Assembly: GCF_023520795.1 (NCBI RefSeq)
Contig: NZ_CP046605.1
Location: 2,215,438-2,279,437 of the forward strand
DNA: 64,000 nt
Direction: 5' to 3'
Source of the DNA: Corynebacterium accolens
GTDB lineage: Bacteria; Actinomycetota; Actinomycetes; Mycobacteriales; Mycobacteriaceae
Part shown: piece after piece, positions 17,739-26,400 of the stretch
Layout: every line of letters starts with the position of its first letter
Position numbering within the stretch: position 1 is the first letter of the stretch
Position numbers and translations under genes: made by a program
Notes under the pieces: model-generated
Databases searched by the model: none
Seen by the model: the letters and a program-made list of their open reading frames with translations, nothing else
What the model was told of the DNA's origin: nothing

Positions 17739-19022
17739 CTAACGCAAACGGTGCCCCACGAAGCCGGCGGCCAAGGTATTGCCGGAAGATTGGTCAATGA
17801 GCAGGAAGTTGCCCACGGCACCACGGGCGGCGTAGTCCTCCACGGGCAGTTCGGCCTGGGTCTGGATGGTGATGTGGGCGATGTCGTTCATGACCACGGC
17901 CTCGGGGGCTTCTACGTCGGCCACACCATCGAGATCCAAGGTGCGAGCAATGGTGGCGATGCGGGCTTTGACCAGGGAGGAGCCGTAGCGCAGCTTGAGC
18001 ATCTGGCCAGGTTTCAGGTCCTTTTCGGTAAGGCCTACCACCGTGGCATCGAATTCCCGGGTGGCCGGGGGACACTGGGCACCGGCGAGGAGATCGCCGC
18101 GGGTGAGATCGATGGCATCGGCAAGCAGAAGCGTCACCGAATCGCCGACGGCGGCGGAGGGGGCGGGGCCATCGGCGGTGTCGATCTGGGTGACGGTGCT
18201 GGTGCGGCCTTCGGGCAGGTGCACCGTATCGCCCACGGCGATGGACCCGGCCTTCACGCGGCCGGCATAGCCGCGGTAATCGGTGGCGTGCTCGCGGATG
18301 GCGTACTGGATGGGAAAGCGAAAGTCCAGCTCATCGGCGCGTCCGATGGCAACGGGGATGGTCTCGAGCACCTCGAGGACGGTGGGGCCGGTGTACCAAT
18401 CCATGGTGGTAGAGCGCTCAACCACGTTATCGCCCTTGAGCGCGGAAATGGGCACGCCGGTGGTATCGGTAATGTCCAGGCGCTGGGCAATCTTATGGAA
18501 TTCGGCCTCGATATCGCGGAAGATCTGCTCATCGTAGTCCACGAGGTCGATCTTATTCACTGCGAGGACGACGTGGCGCACGCCCAGGAGCGCGGCCACG
18601 TTGAGGTGGCGGCGGGTTTGTTCGACAACGCCGTGGCGGGCATCGATAAGCAGCACCACCACCTGCGAGGTGGACATGCCGGTGACCGTATTGCGGGTGT
18701 ACTGCACGTGGCCGGGGGTATCGGCGAGGATGAAGGTGCGCTTATCGGTAGCGAAGTAGCGGTAAGCCACGTCGATGGTAATGCCTTGCTCGCGCTCGGC
18801 ACGCAGGCCATCGACAAGCAGGGAAAGGTCCATGCCGTCGAAGCCGCGATCGGAGGAGGAACGCTCCATGGACTCGACCTGGTCCGCGAGCACGGACTTG
18901 GTGTCATAGAGCAGGCGGCCGACGAAGGTGGATTTGCCGTCATCAACGGAGCCGGCGGTGCACAGGCGCAGGGTATCGCGCTGTTTGAGGGCGCCGACAT
19001 TCGGCGCGAGGGTAGTCGTCAT
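17739..19022 (-). CDS. cysN: Sulfate adenylyltransferase subunit 1 (GTPase)
   Basis: 427 residues. It couples GTP hydrolysis to formation of APS from sulfate and ATP by CysD. G motifs are visible: P loop GSVDDGKS near residue 23, DTPGH, and NKID. The EF-Tu-like domains follow. The protein ends after these, with no fused APS kinase (CysC) domain, so any PAPS would need a separate kinase. It overlaps cysD by one base (TGATG), indicating coupled translation. Confidence 0.96.
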   Translation of the reverse strand: MTTTLAPNVGALKQRDTLRLCTAGSVDDGKSTFVGRLLYDTKSVLADQVESMERSSSDRGFDGMDLSLLVDGLRAEREQGITIDVAYRYFATDKRTFILADTPGHVQYTRNTVTGMSTSQVVVLLIDARHGVVEQTRRHLNVAALLGVRHVVLAVNKIDLVDYDEQIFRDIEAEFHKIAQRLDITDTTGVPISALKGDNVVERSTTMDWYTGPTVLEVLETIPVAIGRADELDFRFPIQYAIREHATDYRGYAGRVKAGSIAVGDTVHLPEGRTSTVTQIDTADGPAPSAAVGDSVTLLLADAIDLTRGDLLAGAQCPPATREFDATVVGLTEKDLKPGQMLKLRYGSSLVKARIATIARTLDLDGVADVEAPEAVVMNDIAHITIQTQAELPVEDYAARGAVGNFLLIDQSSGNTLAAGFVGHRLR

Positions 19023-19921
19023 CAGAAGTAGCCTTCCTTCTTGCGGTCTTCCATGGCGGATTCAGAAAGTTTGTCATCGGCGCGGGTGGCGCCGCGCTCA
19101 GACAGGGTGGAAATGGAGATTTCCGCGAGCACCTCATCGGGGCTGGAGGCGGTGGAGTCGACGGCACCGGTGCAGGACATATCGCCGACGGTGCGGTAGC
19201 GCACGGTGCGGGTTTCTAGCTGCTCATCGCCTTTCGGCCCACCCCATTCGCCCGGGGAAAGCCACATGCCGCCGCGGTTGAAGACCTCGCGCTGGTGGGA
19301 ATAATAAATGGGCGGCAGCTTTAAATCGCGCGCGCCGATGTATTCCCAAATATCGGATTCGGTCCAGTTGGAGATGGGGAACACGCGCACGTTTTCGCCG
19401 GCCATCTTGCCGCCGTTGTACAGATCCCACAGCTCGGGGCGCTGGCGGCGCGGATCCCAGCCGCCGAAAGAATCGCGGATGGAAAATATGCGTTCCTTGG
19501 CGCGGGCGCGCTCCTCATCGCGGCGGGCACCACCAAGGACGGCGTCGTACTCGCGCTTGGCAATGCTCTCTACCAGCGGCACCGACTGCAGCGGGTTGCG
19601 GGTGCCATCGGGTCGTTCCTGCAGCTCGCCGCTGTCGATCCAGTCTTGGACGTGGGCGACGTGGAGGCGGGCACCGGATTCCGCAACCAGGTCATCGCGG
19701 AATTTGATGACCTCGGGGAAGTTATGGCCGGTATCCACGTGGAGCAATTCAAAAGGCACCGTGGCCGGGGCGAAGGCGCGGCGGGCCAGCTCGAATACGA
19801 CGACGGAGTCCTTGCCGCCGGAAAAGAGGATGCCTACCTTATCGAATTGCCCGGCCACCTCGCGCAGGATGTGGATGGATTCATTTTCTAGGTCTTGTAG
19901 GTGTGGGGAAAGTATGCTCAT
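19022..19921 (-). CDS. cysD: Sulfate adenylyltransferase subunit 2
   Basis: 299 residues. This is the catalytic subunit that adenylylates sulfate. The PP-loop SGGKDSVV is near residue 35, and the family's C-terminal segment is intact. The start is set at ATG 19921 because it overlaps the cysH stop as TAATG; an upstream in-frame ATG at 19939 would lie inside cysH. It acts as a heterodimer with CysN. Confidence 0.95.
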   Translation of the reverse strand: MSILSPHLQDLENESIHILREVAGQFDKVGILFSGGKDSVVVFELARRAFAPATVPFELLHVDTGHNFPEVIKFRDDLVAESGARLHVAHVQDWIDSGELQERPDGTRNPLQSVPLVESIAKREYDAVLGGARRDEERARAKERIFSIRDSFGGWDPRRQRPELWDLYNGGKMAGENVRVFPISNWTESDIWEYIGARDLKLPPIYYSHQREVFNRGGMWLSPGEWGGPKGDEQLETRTVRYRTVGDMSCTGAVDSTASSPDEVLAEISISTLSERGATRADDKLSESAMEDRKKEGYF

Positions 19922-20706
19922 TATTCGTGTAACCCGCATTCTGTCTTGCCATCTGCAAATACTCGCCCGGAGCGGGCGTCCTCACCGTCGCCGACCGGGA
20001 AGGTCAACGGCGCATCGCCGATGGACCGGTATCCCTGCAGGGTCAGCGGGTGGATGATGAGGTCATTATCTGCGATGTATTTATCGGTATCGTCCAAGTC
20101 CCAGGTAATGATCGGCGAAATCTTTAACCGCCCAGTGCGGTCCAGGCTGAGCGCTGGGGCATTGGCGCGGTGCTCGGAATCGGCCCGGCGCAGGCCGGTC
20201 ACCCACCCTGCATAAGGATCCATGGCCATGTTCAGCGGCTCCACCTTGCGCATGCGGTTATAGGCGGCTGTATCGCGCGCGTACAGGCGCGGGCCGTAGA
20301 CCTCGTCTTGCTCTTCGGGGCTCAGCAGCGGCAGCACGCGGACTAGGGGGAGATCCGGGTAGCGCTTATCCACCTCTTCGGCCACCTGGAGGGTCTCCGG
20401 GAAGTGCCAGCCGGTATCGATGAAAAGCAGGTCAGCAGCGAGCCCGGCGCGGTGGGAGAGCTCTGCCAGCACGGTGTTTTCCATGGACATCGTCACCGCT
20501 AACCGGCCGGGGGCGTGCTCGGCGGCCCACTCGGTGATGCTTTCTGCGGATTCGGCGTAGAGCTTATCCGCCCACGTGTCCACTAGCTGTTCATTGCGCG
20601 CGGCCACCTCGGCGGGAAGCGGCGCGGTATCGCGCGTGCCTTCGGGCGAGATATGGGGATCGCGGAAGGAGTGTCCACCATCCAGCAGGTTCGTCGTTGG
20701 GTTCAT
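19921..20706 (-). CDS. cysH: Phosphoadenylyl/adenylyl-sulfate reductase family protein
   Basis: 261 residues from the ATG at 20706; an in-frame GTG at 20739 is possible and neither has a clear ribosome-binding site. It reduces activated sulfate to sulfite with thioredoxin or a similar donor. The catalytic Cys is in the terminal KTECGLHE. The two cysteine pairs that bind the [4Fe-4S] cluster in APS-specific enzymes are absent: the segment before KVEPL reads AAYNRM, and the C-terminal segment reads SIGDAPLT. From this start the only cysteine is the catalytic one. By family rules that predicts PAPS specificity, yet no APS kinase is nearby. First gene of cysHDN. Confidence 0.9.
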   Translation of the reverse strand: MNPTTNLLDGGHSFRDPHISPEGTRDTAPLPAEVAARNEQLVDTWADKLYAESAESITEWAAEHAPGRLAVTMSMENTVLAELSHRAGLAADLLFIDTGWHFPETLQVAEEVDKRYPDLPLVRVLPLLSPEEQDEVYGPRLYARDTAAYNRMRKVEPLNMAMDPYAGWVTGLRRADSEHRANAPALSLDRTGRLKISPIITWDLDDTDKYIADNDLIIHPLTLQGYRSIGDAPLTFPVGDGEDARSGRVFADGKTECGLHE

Positions 20707-20783
20707 GAGCTCACACACTAGGCAACCGCGGTAGCTCACGCAGCACGTTTTTCTGGAAAGGGCGCTGAGCTTGGCCGAAGGGA

Positions 20784-20811
20784 AGAATAAAATGTTTTAT
20801 TTCTGAACCAA
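20784..20811 (-). promoter_or_regulatory. Probable cysH promoter and AT-rich dyad
   Basis: On the minus strand TTGGTT (20811-20806) and TATTCT (20789-20784) are separated by 16 nt, a plausible sigma-70-type pair about 78 bp upstream of the cysH ATG. The same stretch holds a perfect dyad, AATAAAA-TG-TTTTATT at 20786-20801, which could be a further regulator site. Confidence 0.5.
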
Positions 20812-20825
20812 GCTGACTAGATTTA

Positions 20826-20841
20826 TAGACAATGTAGTCTA
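20826..20841. promoter_or_regulatory. McbR-type operator TAGAC-N6-GTCTA
   Basis: TAGACAATGTAGTCTA matches exactly the C. glutamicum McbR consensus TAGAC-N6-GTCTA. McbR is the TetR-type repressor of sulfur and methionine genes and releases DNA on binding SAH. The site lies between divergent cysH and the shortened reductase gene, 15 bp upstream of the proposed cysH -35 element and 37 bp upstream of the other start. Confidence 0.85.
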
Positions 20842-20878
20842 TTGCGGGCCGGCCGAACTCGCCCGAGGAGGAACTTTT

Positions 20879-21295
20879 ATGCAGCGTGTCGCCATCATTG
20901 GGGAAGGTCCTGCCGCCTTATCCGCCGTGGAAAGACTCCTGAGCGCCGGCATGTGCGTAGACCTCATCTCAGAAAAAACTGCACCGTTCGGTCTACTTCG
21001 CCGCTTTGCGGGGCTTGTTGGCGTGCTTGATGAGGCCGTGCCGCACGAGTGTGCACCGGGTACTACCCCGCGGCTGCGCCTATTAGGAAACGTGCGCGTG
21101 GGAGTAGGCGGCGATATCACCCATAACGAGGTCCACCAGCTGGCCGCCCACGGGGACCGCGAGCTCATCGTCATGGAATTAAAGGCCCGCGGTATTCCCG
21201 TCACCACGTGGGAGGGACTGTGCACGCCGATCACGGATTTTGAGGACTGGACCAGCGTCATCGCCAGGGCGCAATTGGCGCACGTCTTGGTCTAG
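20879..21295 (+). pseudogene. Shortened ferredoxin-NADP reductase (FprA-like) remnant
   Basis: 138 residues, with GAGGAGGAA just before the ATG. The N-terminus has the dinucleotide-binding motif GEGPAAL and the FprA-like segment VDLISEKTAPFGLLR. The C-terminus has ELKARGIPVTTWEGL, which resembles the end of FprA proteins. Intact FprA is about 450 residues, so about 300 residues containing most of the FAD and NADP domains are missing while the frame stays open. In C. glutamicum the comparable gene (fpr2) is divergent from cysIXHDN. It is probably a non-functional internal-deletion product, though expression is possible given the good start signals. Confidence 0.65.
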
Positions 21296-21404
21296 GTTCA
21301 GCTACGAGGCTGGTAACAAAATATAAGGATCGTTCGCCCCATCTGCGCCCACCAGATATGCTTGCAGGTTAATCCCTATTCTCCCTCGAAAGAAGCGCAG
21401 GTTT

Positions 21405-23147
21405 ATGGATCTAGTCCGACTCCTCTTCACCCGCTCGGCACCGTATACGCCCTATGTCATAGCGGTACTTATCCTGCAGGCGCTGTCCACCGCGGCGACC
21501 CTGTATCTGCCATCCTTGAACGCCAAGATCATTGATGAAGGCGTGTCCAAGGGCGATATCGACTATATCTGGCACACCGGCGCGATCATGCTCATCGTGG
21601 CCTTTGTCCAGGTCATTACCGCCATCGGCGCGGTGTGGTGCGGCAGCCGCACCGCCATGGGCGTGGGCCGGGATCTGCGCAGCGAGGTCTTCCGCAAGGT
21701 CACCACGTTTTCTGCAGAAGATATGAGCGAGTTCGGCACGCCCACCCTTATTACCCGCGGCACGAATGACGTGCAGCAGGTGCAGATGGTCTACATGATG
21801 ATGCTGAACTTCATGGTCACAGCGCCCATTATGTCCATCGGCGGCATCATCATGGCCATCCGGGAGGACGCCGGATTGTCCTGGTTGGTGTGGGTTTCTG
21901 TCGCGGTGCTGCTCGGCACCATCTCCGTCCTCATCGCGCGGCTCATGCCGCTTTTTCGTGCCATGCAGGACAAGCTGGATACCATCAACGGCACCCTGCG
22001 CGAGCAGATCACCGGCATCCGCGTCGTGCGCGCCTTTGTGCGCGAGGCCTATGAAACTGAACGCTTTACCAAGGCCAATAAGGACATTACCCAGCTTTCG
22101 CTGAAAATCGGCCAGCTCTTTGTCCTCATGTTCCCGCTTATCACCGTCATCTTGAACGTGGCCACGGGCGCAGTGCTGTGGTTTGGTGGCCAGCGCGTGG
22201 ATGCCGGGCTTGTCGATGTCGGCGGGCTCACCGCGTTCCTGCAATACCTGCTGCAAATCCTCGCCGCCGTCATGATGGGCACGTTTATGGCGATGATGCT
22301 CCCGCGCGCCCTCGTGTGCGCCCGCCGCATCACCGGGGTTATAAGCCACGAGCCGTCCATTACCCCGCCGCAAGATACCGTCACCCCGGAAACCATGTCC
22401 GGCACCGTTGAATTTCGCAATGTCAGCTTCTCCTATGCCGGCGCGGATGCCCCGGTGCTAGAGGATATTTCCTTTACCGCCACTCCCGGCACCACCACCG
22501 CGATCATCGGTTCTACCGGCGCGGGCAAAACCACGCTGCTTTCCCTCATCCCGCGCCTGTACGTTCCGAGCGAGGGCGAGGTGCTTATCGATGCCACCCC
22601 CACAACCTCCCTCTCCCGCCCCGACATCGTCAGCCGCGTCTCGCTGGTGCCACAAAAGGCCTACCTGTTTAGCGGCACGGTGGCCTCCAACCTGCAGTTG
22701 GGCCGCCCCGAGGCCACCGACGATGAGCTATGGGAGGCGCTGCGCGTGGCACAGGCGGACTTCGTCGATGACTTAGGTATGCCCATCGCGCAAGGCGGTA
22801 CCAATGTATCGGGCGGGCAGCGCCAACGCCTCTCCATCGCCCGCATGCTCGTGGCTCAGCCGCGCATTTATCTCTTCGATGATTCCTTCTCCGCGCTGGA
22901 TGTGGTTACGGATGCCAATGTGCACACCGCCATGCACCAGTCCTTTGCCCAGCGCGGCGAGGCCGTCACCACCATCATCGTGGCCCAGCGCGTGGCCTCC
23001 ATCCAGGATGCCGATCAGATTTTGGTCATCGATAAAGGACGGATTGTCGCCCGCGGCACCCACACGGAGCTGCTGAATTCCTCGGATGTGTACCAGGAAA
23101 TCGTTAAATCCCAAGAAACCGCTGGAGTAGCTGGAGGCGAGCACTAA
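21405..23147 (+). CDS. ABC exporter half-transporter, degenerate-site subunit
   Basis: 580 residues: six membrane segments then a nucleotide-binding domain. Walker A GSTGAGKT starts at 369, and the signature VSGGQRQ is canonical. The Walker B reads IYLFDDSFS, with Asp in place of catalytic Glu, and the switch reads VAQRV with Gln for His. That makes its own ATP site non-catalytic, as in heterodimeric exporters such as TmrAB or LmrCD. Its stop overlaps the next start by one base (TAATG). Substrate unknown; drug, lipid or peptide export are all possible. Confidence 0.9.
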   Translation: MDLVRLLFTRSAPYTPYVIAVLILQALSTAATLYLPSLNAKIIDEGVSKGDIDYIWHTGAIMLIVAFVQVITAIGAVWCGSRTAMGVGRDLRSEVFRKVTTFSAEDMSEFGTPTLITRGTNDVQQVQMVYMMMLNFMVTAPIMSIGGIIMAIREDAGLSWLVWVSVAVLLGTISVLIARLMPLFRAMQDKLDTINGTLREQITGIRVVRAFVREAYETERFTKANKDITQLSLKIGQLFVLMFPLITVILNVATGAVLWFGGQRVDAGLVDVGGLTAFLQYLLQILAAVMMGTFMAMMLPRALVCARRITGVISHEPSITPPQDTVTPETMSGTVEFRNVSFSYAGADAPVLEDISFTATPGTTTAIIGSTGAGKTTLLSLIPRLYVPSEGEVLIDATPTTSLSRPDIVSRVSLVPQKAYLFSGTVASNLQLGRPEATDDELWEALRVAQADFVDDLGMPIAQGGTNVSGGQRQRLSIARMLVAQPRIYLFDDSFSALDVVTDANVHTAMHQSFAQRGEAVTTIIVAQRVASIQDADQILVIDKGRIVARGTHTELLNSSDVYQEIVKSQETAGVAGGEH

Positions 23148-25111
23148 TGGCTAAAGACACCACCCACCACTCCTCCGCTGAGGAAGCTGAGCTCCAAGAA
23201 CTTGAGGCCAAGGTTGCCGCCGATGAATGGTCCGGTTCCGCACCGCGCCAGGCCAAGAATTTCTGGCCTTCTGCTAAACGCTTGTTACTACTGCTCATGC
23301 CCTATAAACGCATGCTGGCGGTAGTGGCGGCAATGAATATCGTCTGCGTTTTCCTGGCGGTCTTTGCGCCCAAGATCTTGGGCGATGCCATGGACGTCAT
23401 CTTTTCCGGAGTCATCTCCCGCGAGCTGCCATCTGGCATTTCGGCGCAGCAGGCCATCGACGGCATGCGCGCCCAGGGCCAAGATCAGGTGGCCGATATG
23501 GCCTCCGGCATGGATTTCACTCCCGGCGAGGGCATCGACTTTACCCGCTTGGGCACGCTTATCATCGCGGTGATCGCGATGTACATCGTCTCTGCCGCCT
23601 TCGAGCTCTGGCAGGGGCTCATCTTAAACCGCCTGACCGTCGACACGGTCTACGAGCTGCGCCAGCGCGTAGAAGCCAAGGTGCATGCCCTGCCGTTAAA
23701 TTACTTCGATTCCCGCCAGCGCGGCGATATCCTCTCGCGCACCACCAATGACATCGACAATGTGCAACAAGCCCTCCAACAGGCGCTGTCCCAGCTGTTC
23801 TATAACATCCTGATGATCCTGGGCATCACCGTGATGATGCTGAGCATCTCTTGGCAGCTCGCCTTGGTGGCGCTCTTGGCGCTGCCGCTGACCGCACTTA
23901 TCATCGGAGTCATCGGCGGGCGCTCGCAGCGCCAATTCAAAACCCAGTGGCGCGCTACCGGCCAGCTCAATGGCCAGGTAGAAGAGTCCTTCTCCGGCCA
24001 CGACTTAGGCATCGTCTTTGGCCGCACGGAGGATATGACGCGCCAATTTGATGAGCGCAATGACGAGCTCTTCCGCGCTTCCGCGCTGGCGCAATTCCTC
24101 TCCGGCATCATGATGCCCATCATGCAGTTCGTGTCCTACCTGTCTTATGTGGCCATCGCCGTGCTTGGCGGCCTGCGCGTGGCCAACGGGCAGATGACCC
24201 TGGGCCAGGCCACCGCCTTTATCCAGTATTCCCGCGAATTTAACCAGCCGCTGGGCCAATTGGGCGGCATGATGCAACAGGTGCAATCCGGCGTGGCCTC
24301 AGCCGAGCGCGTCTTCGAATTCCTCGATGCGGAAGAACAATCGCTGGAGACCACAAGCGATGAGTTGGTGGGCCGTGCCCGCGGCCGCGTGGAGTTCCAG
24401 GACGTTGCCTTTTCCTATTCGCCGGAGAAGGAGCTTATCACCGGGCTCAACCTGCGCGTAGAGCCGGGGCAAACCGCGGCGATCGTCGGCCCCACCGGCG
24501 CCGGAAAGACCACCATGGTCAATCTGCTCATGCGCTTTTATGACATCGATTCAGGCCGCATTCTTATCGATGGCCACGATACCGCCCACATGCCCCGCAC
24601 CGCCCTGCGCTCCCAGGTGGGCATGGTGCTACAAGATGCCGTCCTCTTTGAGGGCACCATCATGGACAATATCCGCTACGGCCGGCTTGATGCCACGGAC
24701 GATGAGGTCATCGCCGCGGCCAAAGCTACCTACGTGGATCGCTTCGTGCACTCCCTGCCGGAAGGCTATGACACCGTCATCGACCAAGATGGCGGTGCCA
24801 TCTCCGCCGGCGAGCGCCAGTTGATTACCATTGCCCGCGCCTTTTTGGCCCAGCCCGCACTGCTCATCTTGGATGAGGCGACCTCGTCCGTGGATACCCG
24901 CACCGAGGTGCTCGTCCAAGAGGCTATGAATGCCCTGCGCGCCGAGCGCACTTCCTTCGTCATCGCCCACCGCTTGTCCACCATCCGGGACGCTGATTTG
25001 ATCTTGGTGATGGAAAACGGGGGCATCGTCGAGCAAGGCTCCCACGAAGAGCTGCTGCGCGCCCAGAGCACTTATTGGCGCCTGCACCAATCGCAGTTCA
25101 ACGATTCTTAA
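23147..25111 (+). CDS. ABC exporter half-transporter, catalytic subunit
   Basis: 654 residues. A polar N-terminus of about 40 residues precedes six membrane segments with a large first extracellular loop (about 85-130). Walker A is GPTGAGKT at 448, Walker B LLILDEATS keeps the catalytic Glu, and the switch IAHRLST keeps His. Its signature is ISAGERQ instead of LSGGQ. The defects are complementary to those of the partner encoded immediately upstream, so one hydrolytic site forms per heterodimer. The downstream gene is convergent. Confidence 0.92.
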   Translation: MAKDTTHHSSAEEAELQELEAKVAADEWSGSAPRQAKNFWPSAKRLLLLLMPYKRMLAVVAAMNIVCVFLAVFAPKILGDAMDVIFSGVISRELPSGISAQQAIDGMRAQGQDQVADMASGMDFTPGEGIDFTRLGTLIIAVIAMYIVSAAFELWQGLILNRLTVDTVYELRQRVEAKVHALPLNYFDSRQRGDILSRTTNDIDNVQQALQQALSQLFYNILMILGITVMMLSISWQLALVALLALPLTALIIGVIGGRSQRQFKTQWRATGQLNGQVEESFSGHDLGIVFGRTEDMTRQFDERNDELFRASALAQFLSGIMMPIMQFVSYLSYVAIAVLGGLRVANGQMTLGQATAFIQYSREFNQPLGQLGGMMQQVQSGVASAERVFEFLDAEEQSLETTSDELVGRARGRVEFQDVAFSYSPEKELITGLNLRVEPGQTAAIVGPTGAGKTTMVNLLMRFYDIDSGRILIDGHDTAHMPRTALRSQVGMVLQDAVLFEGTIMDNIRYGRLDATDDEVIAAAKATYVDRFVHSLPEGYDTVIDQDGGAISAGERQLITIARAFLAQPALLILDEATSSVDTRTEVLVQEAMNALRAERTSFVIAHRLSTIRDADLILVMENGGIVEQGSHEELLRAQSTYWRLHQSQFNDS

Positions 25112-25129
25112 GGGAGCGCTGCTGCATGA

Positions 25130-25759
25130 TTACCTCACTGTGAGTTGGACTTGCGGGGCGTGCAGATTCGCGCCTTGCAGGTTAACCAGCTCCATGGTGA
25201 CGTCTTGCAGCGAAATGCGCTCCATCAGGGGATTGGGAATAGGGGCATCGGGGACTGCGTGCGGAGCAGGAACGCCCAACTGATCAAGTACGGCATTGAT
25301 ATCCTCGTTGTCCAAATCCACGTTCACCGGAATGGTGGGATGGTCTACCACCGCGGGGGTTGTCTGCAGCCCGGTCGCCAGCACGGTTACTGGTCCATCA
25401 GTAACGGTGGTTTCCACATCACCGGTAGTCAGTTTTCCCTGTCCCACAACACTAGGAAGGGTAAGGGCGAGATTTCGCGCAGCAAGTTTATCACCCACCA
25501 GCTTGAGCGCTCGCTGCTCGCCCTGTGCCGTTTGCACCGTAACAAGCGAGGCTGTCACGTTTCCGGTCAGCGTGACATTATCAGCGGTGACAGTACTAAG
25601 TTCAGACTGTGCCAAGGCCAAATCTTCCTGCGCGCGGGTTTTCTCAGGATGGTTGACCACGCACACTGCCATAAAAACGCAGAGCACCGCGAGCGCACTT
25701 GCTTTTAACGCGCGAGGGGAAGGGCCTTGCGATAGCGAGACTAGTCTGAATAGCCTCAT
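25130..25759 (-). CDS. Uncharacterised membrane-anchored protein, third gene of DUF6230/DUF6114 cluster
   Basis: 209 residues. One N-terminal membrane segment (about 18-36) is followed by an extracytoplasmic domain that is rich in Val, Thr and Leu, predicted beta, and free of Cys after residue 33. No family is recognised with confidence; the extended beta character recalls lipid-binding LmeA-like proteins, but key matches cannot be seen. Its ATG overlaps the upstream gene's stop by 4 bp, so it is made together with the DUF6114-like protein. It overlaps no neighbour at its 3' end, 18 bp from the convergent ABC gene. Confidence 0.75.
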   Translation of the reverse strand: MRLFRLVSLSQGPSPRALKASALAVLCVFMAVCVVNHPEKTRAQEDLALAQSELSTVTADNVTLTGNVTASLVTVQTAQGEQRALKLVGDKLAARNLALTLPSVVGQGKLTTGDVETTVTDGPVTVLATGLQTTPAVVDHPTIPVNVDLDNEDINAVLDQLGVPAPHAVPDAPIPNPLMERISLQDVTMELVNLQGANLHAPQVQLTVR

Positions 25760-26400
25760 GCGGAAACCGCCACCTCTTTCGCCTCGGACTTTTTCTTATT
25801 CGACACCTTCTGCCGATCCTGCGGCTGCCAAGCAAAGGCGAGTGCACCGCCGATAATGCCCAACAGGCTACCGATGAGAAAGCCGCCAAGGTTTGAGGTG
25901 GGCAGCGCGATAATGGCTACAAGTATGCTCAAAACACCCAAGTAAGTCGAGGTCTCTTGCCTAAACCAGGAGCCTAAACCAAACATGATAAGTGCCGCGC
26001 CAATGAGCAACGTCGAAACACCAGAAACCGTAGAAATCATCACCAAAAGATCAGAAATACGCACAGTAATATAGGCGGGCGCGGCGATGGCGATTCCAGA
26101 CAGGATAAGTAGCAGTCCACCGGCAAAGGGGCGGCGCTTGCGCCAGTGCTTAAACCGCTTCCACCGGCTCTGCTTGGTTGCTACTTGGGCAATAGCTTCG
26201 TCGTTCGCCATAGAAGCATGAGCCTCATTGGCACTTTTGACTGCGTCCGCCACCGACTGCGAAGGCTCTTTTGCCGCGTTGCCCGCCGCACTTGCAATCC
26301 CAGCAGTTCCTTCCATAGATTCAGCGGTTTCGGCACCATTATCGGGGTCAGTCACCGCAGGCATGCGCAAAGTCTCATCATCAGAGGACTTAGCAGGCAT
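25756..26400 (-). CDS. DUF6114-like membrane protein
   Basis: 214 residues. The first 90 are polar, acidic and Ala/Ser-rich. Then come four membrane segments between about 95 and 190 starting RPFAGGLLLILSGIAI, the pattern of actinobacterial DUF6114 proteins, and a Lys-rich tail. Function unknown. The start overlaps the upstream DUF6230-like gene by 11 bp and the stop overlaps the next start by 4 bp. Confidence 0.75.
   Translation of the reverse strand: MPAKSSDDETLRMPAVTDPDNGAETAESMEGTAGIASAAGNAAKEPSQSVADAVKSANEAHASMANDEAIAQVATKQSRWKRFKHWRKRRPFAGGLLLILSGIAIAAPAYITVRISDLLVMISTVSGVSTLLIGAALIMFGLGSWFRQETSTYLGVLSILVAIIALPTSNLGGFLIGSLLGIIGGALAFAWQPQDRQKVSNKKKSEAKEVAVSA

Noticed and set aside
17727-19031. 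434-codon frame antisense to cysN
   Set aside because: Mirror of the cysN codon pattern; no ribosome-binding site or family match.
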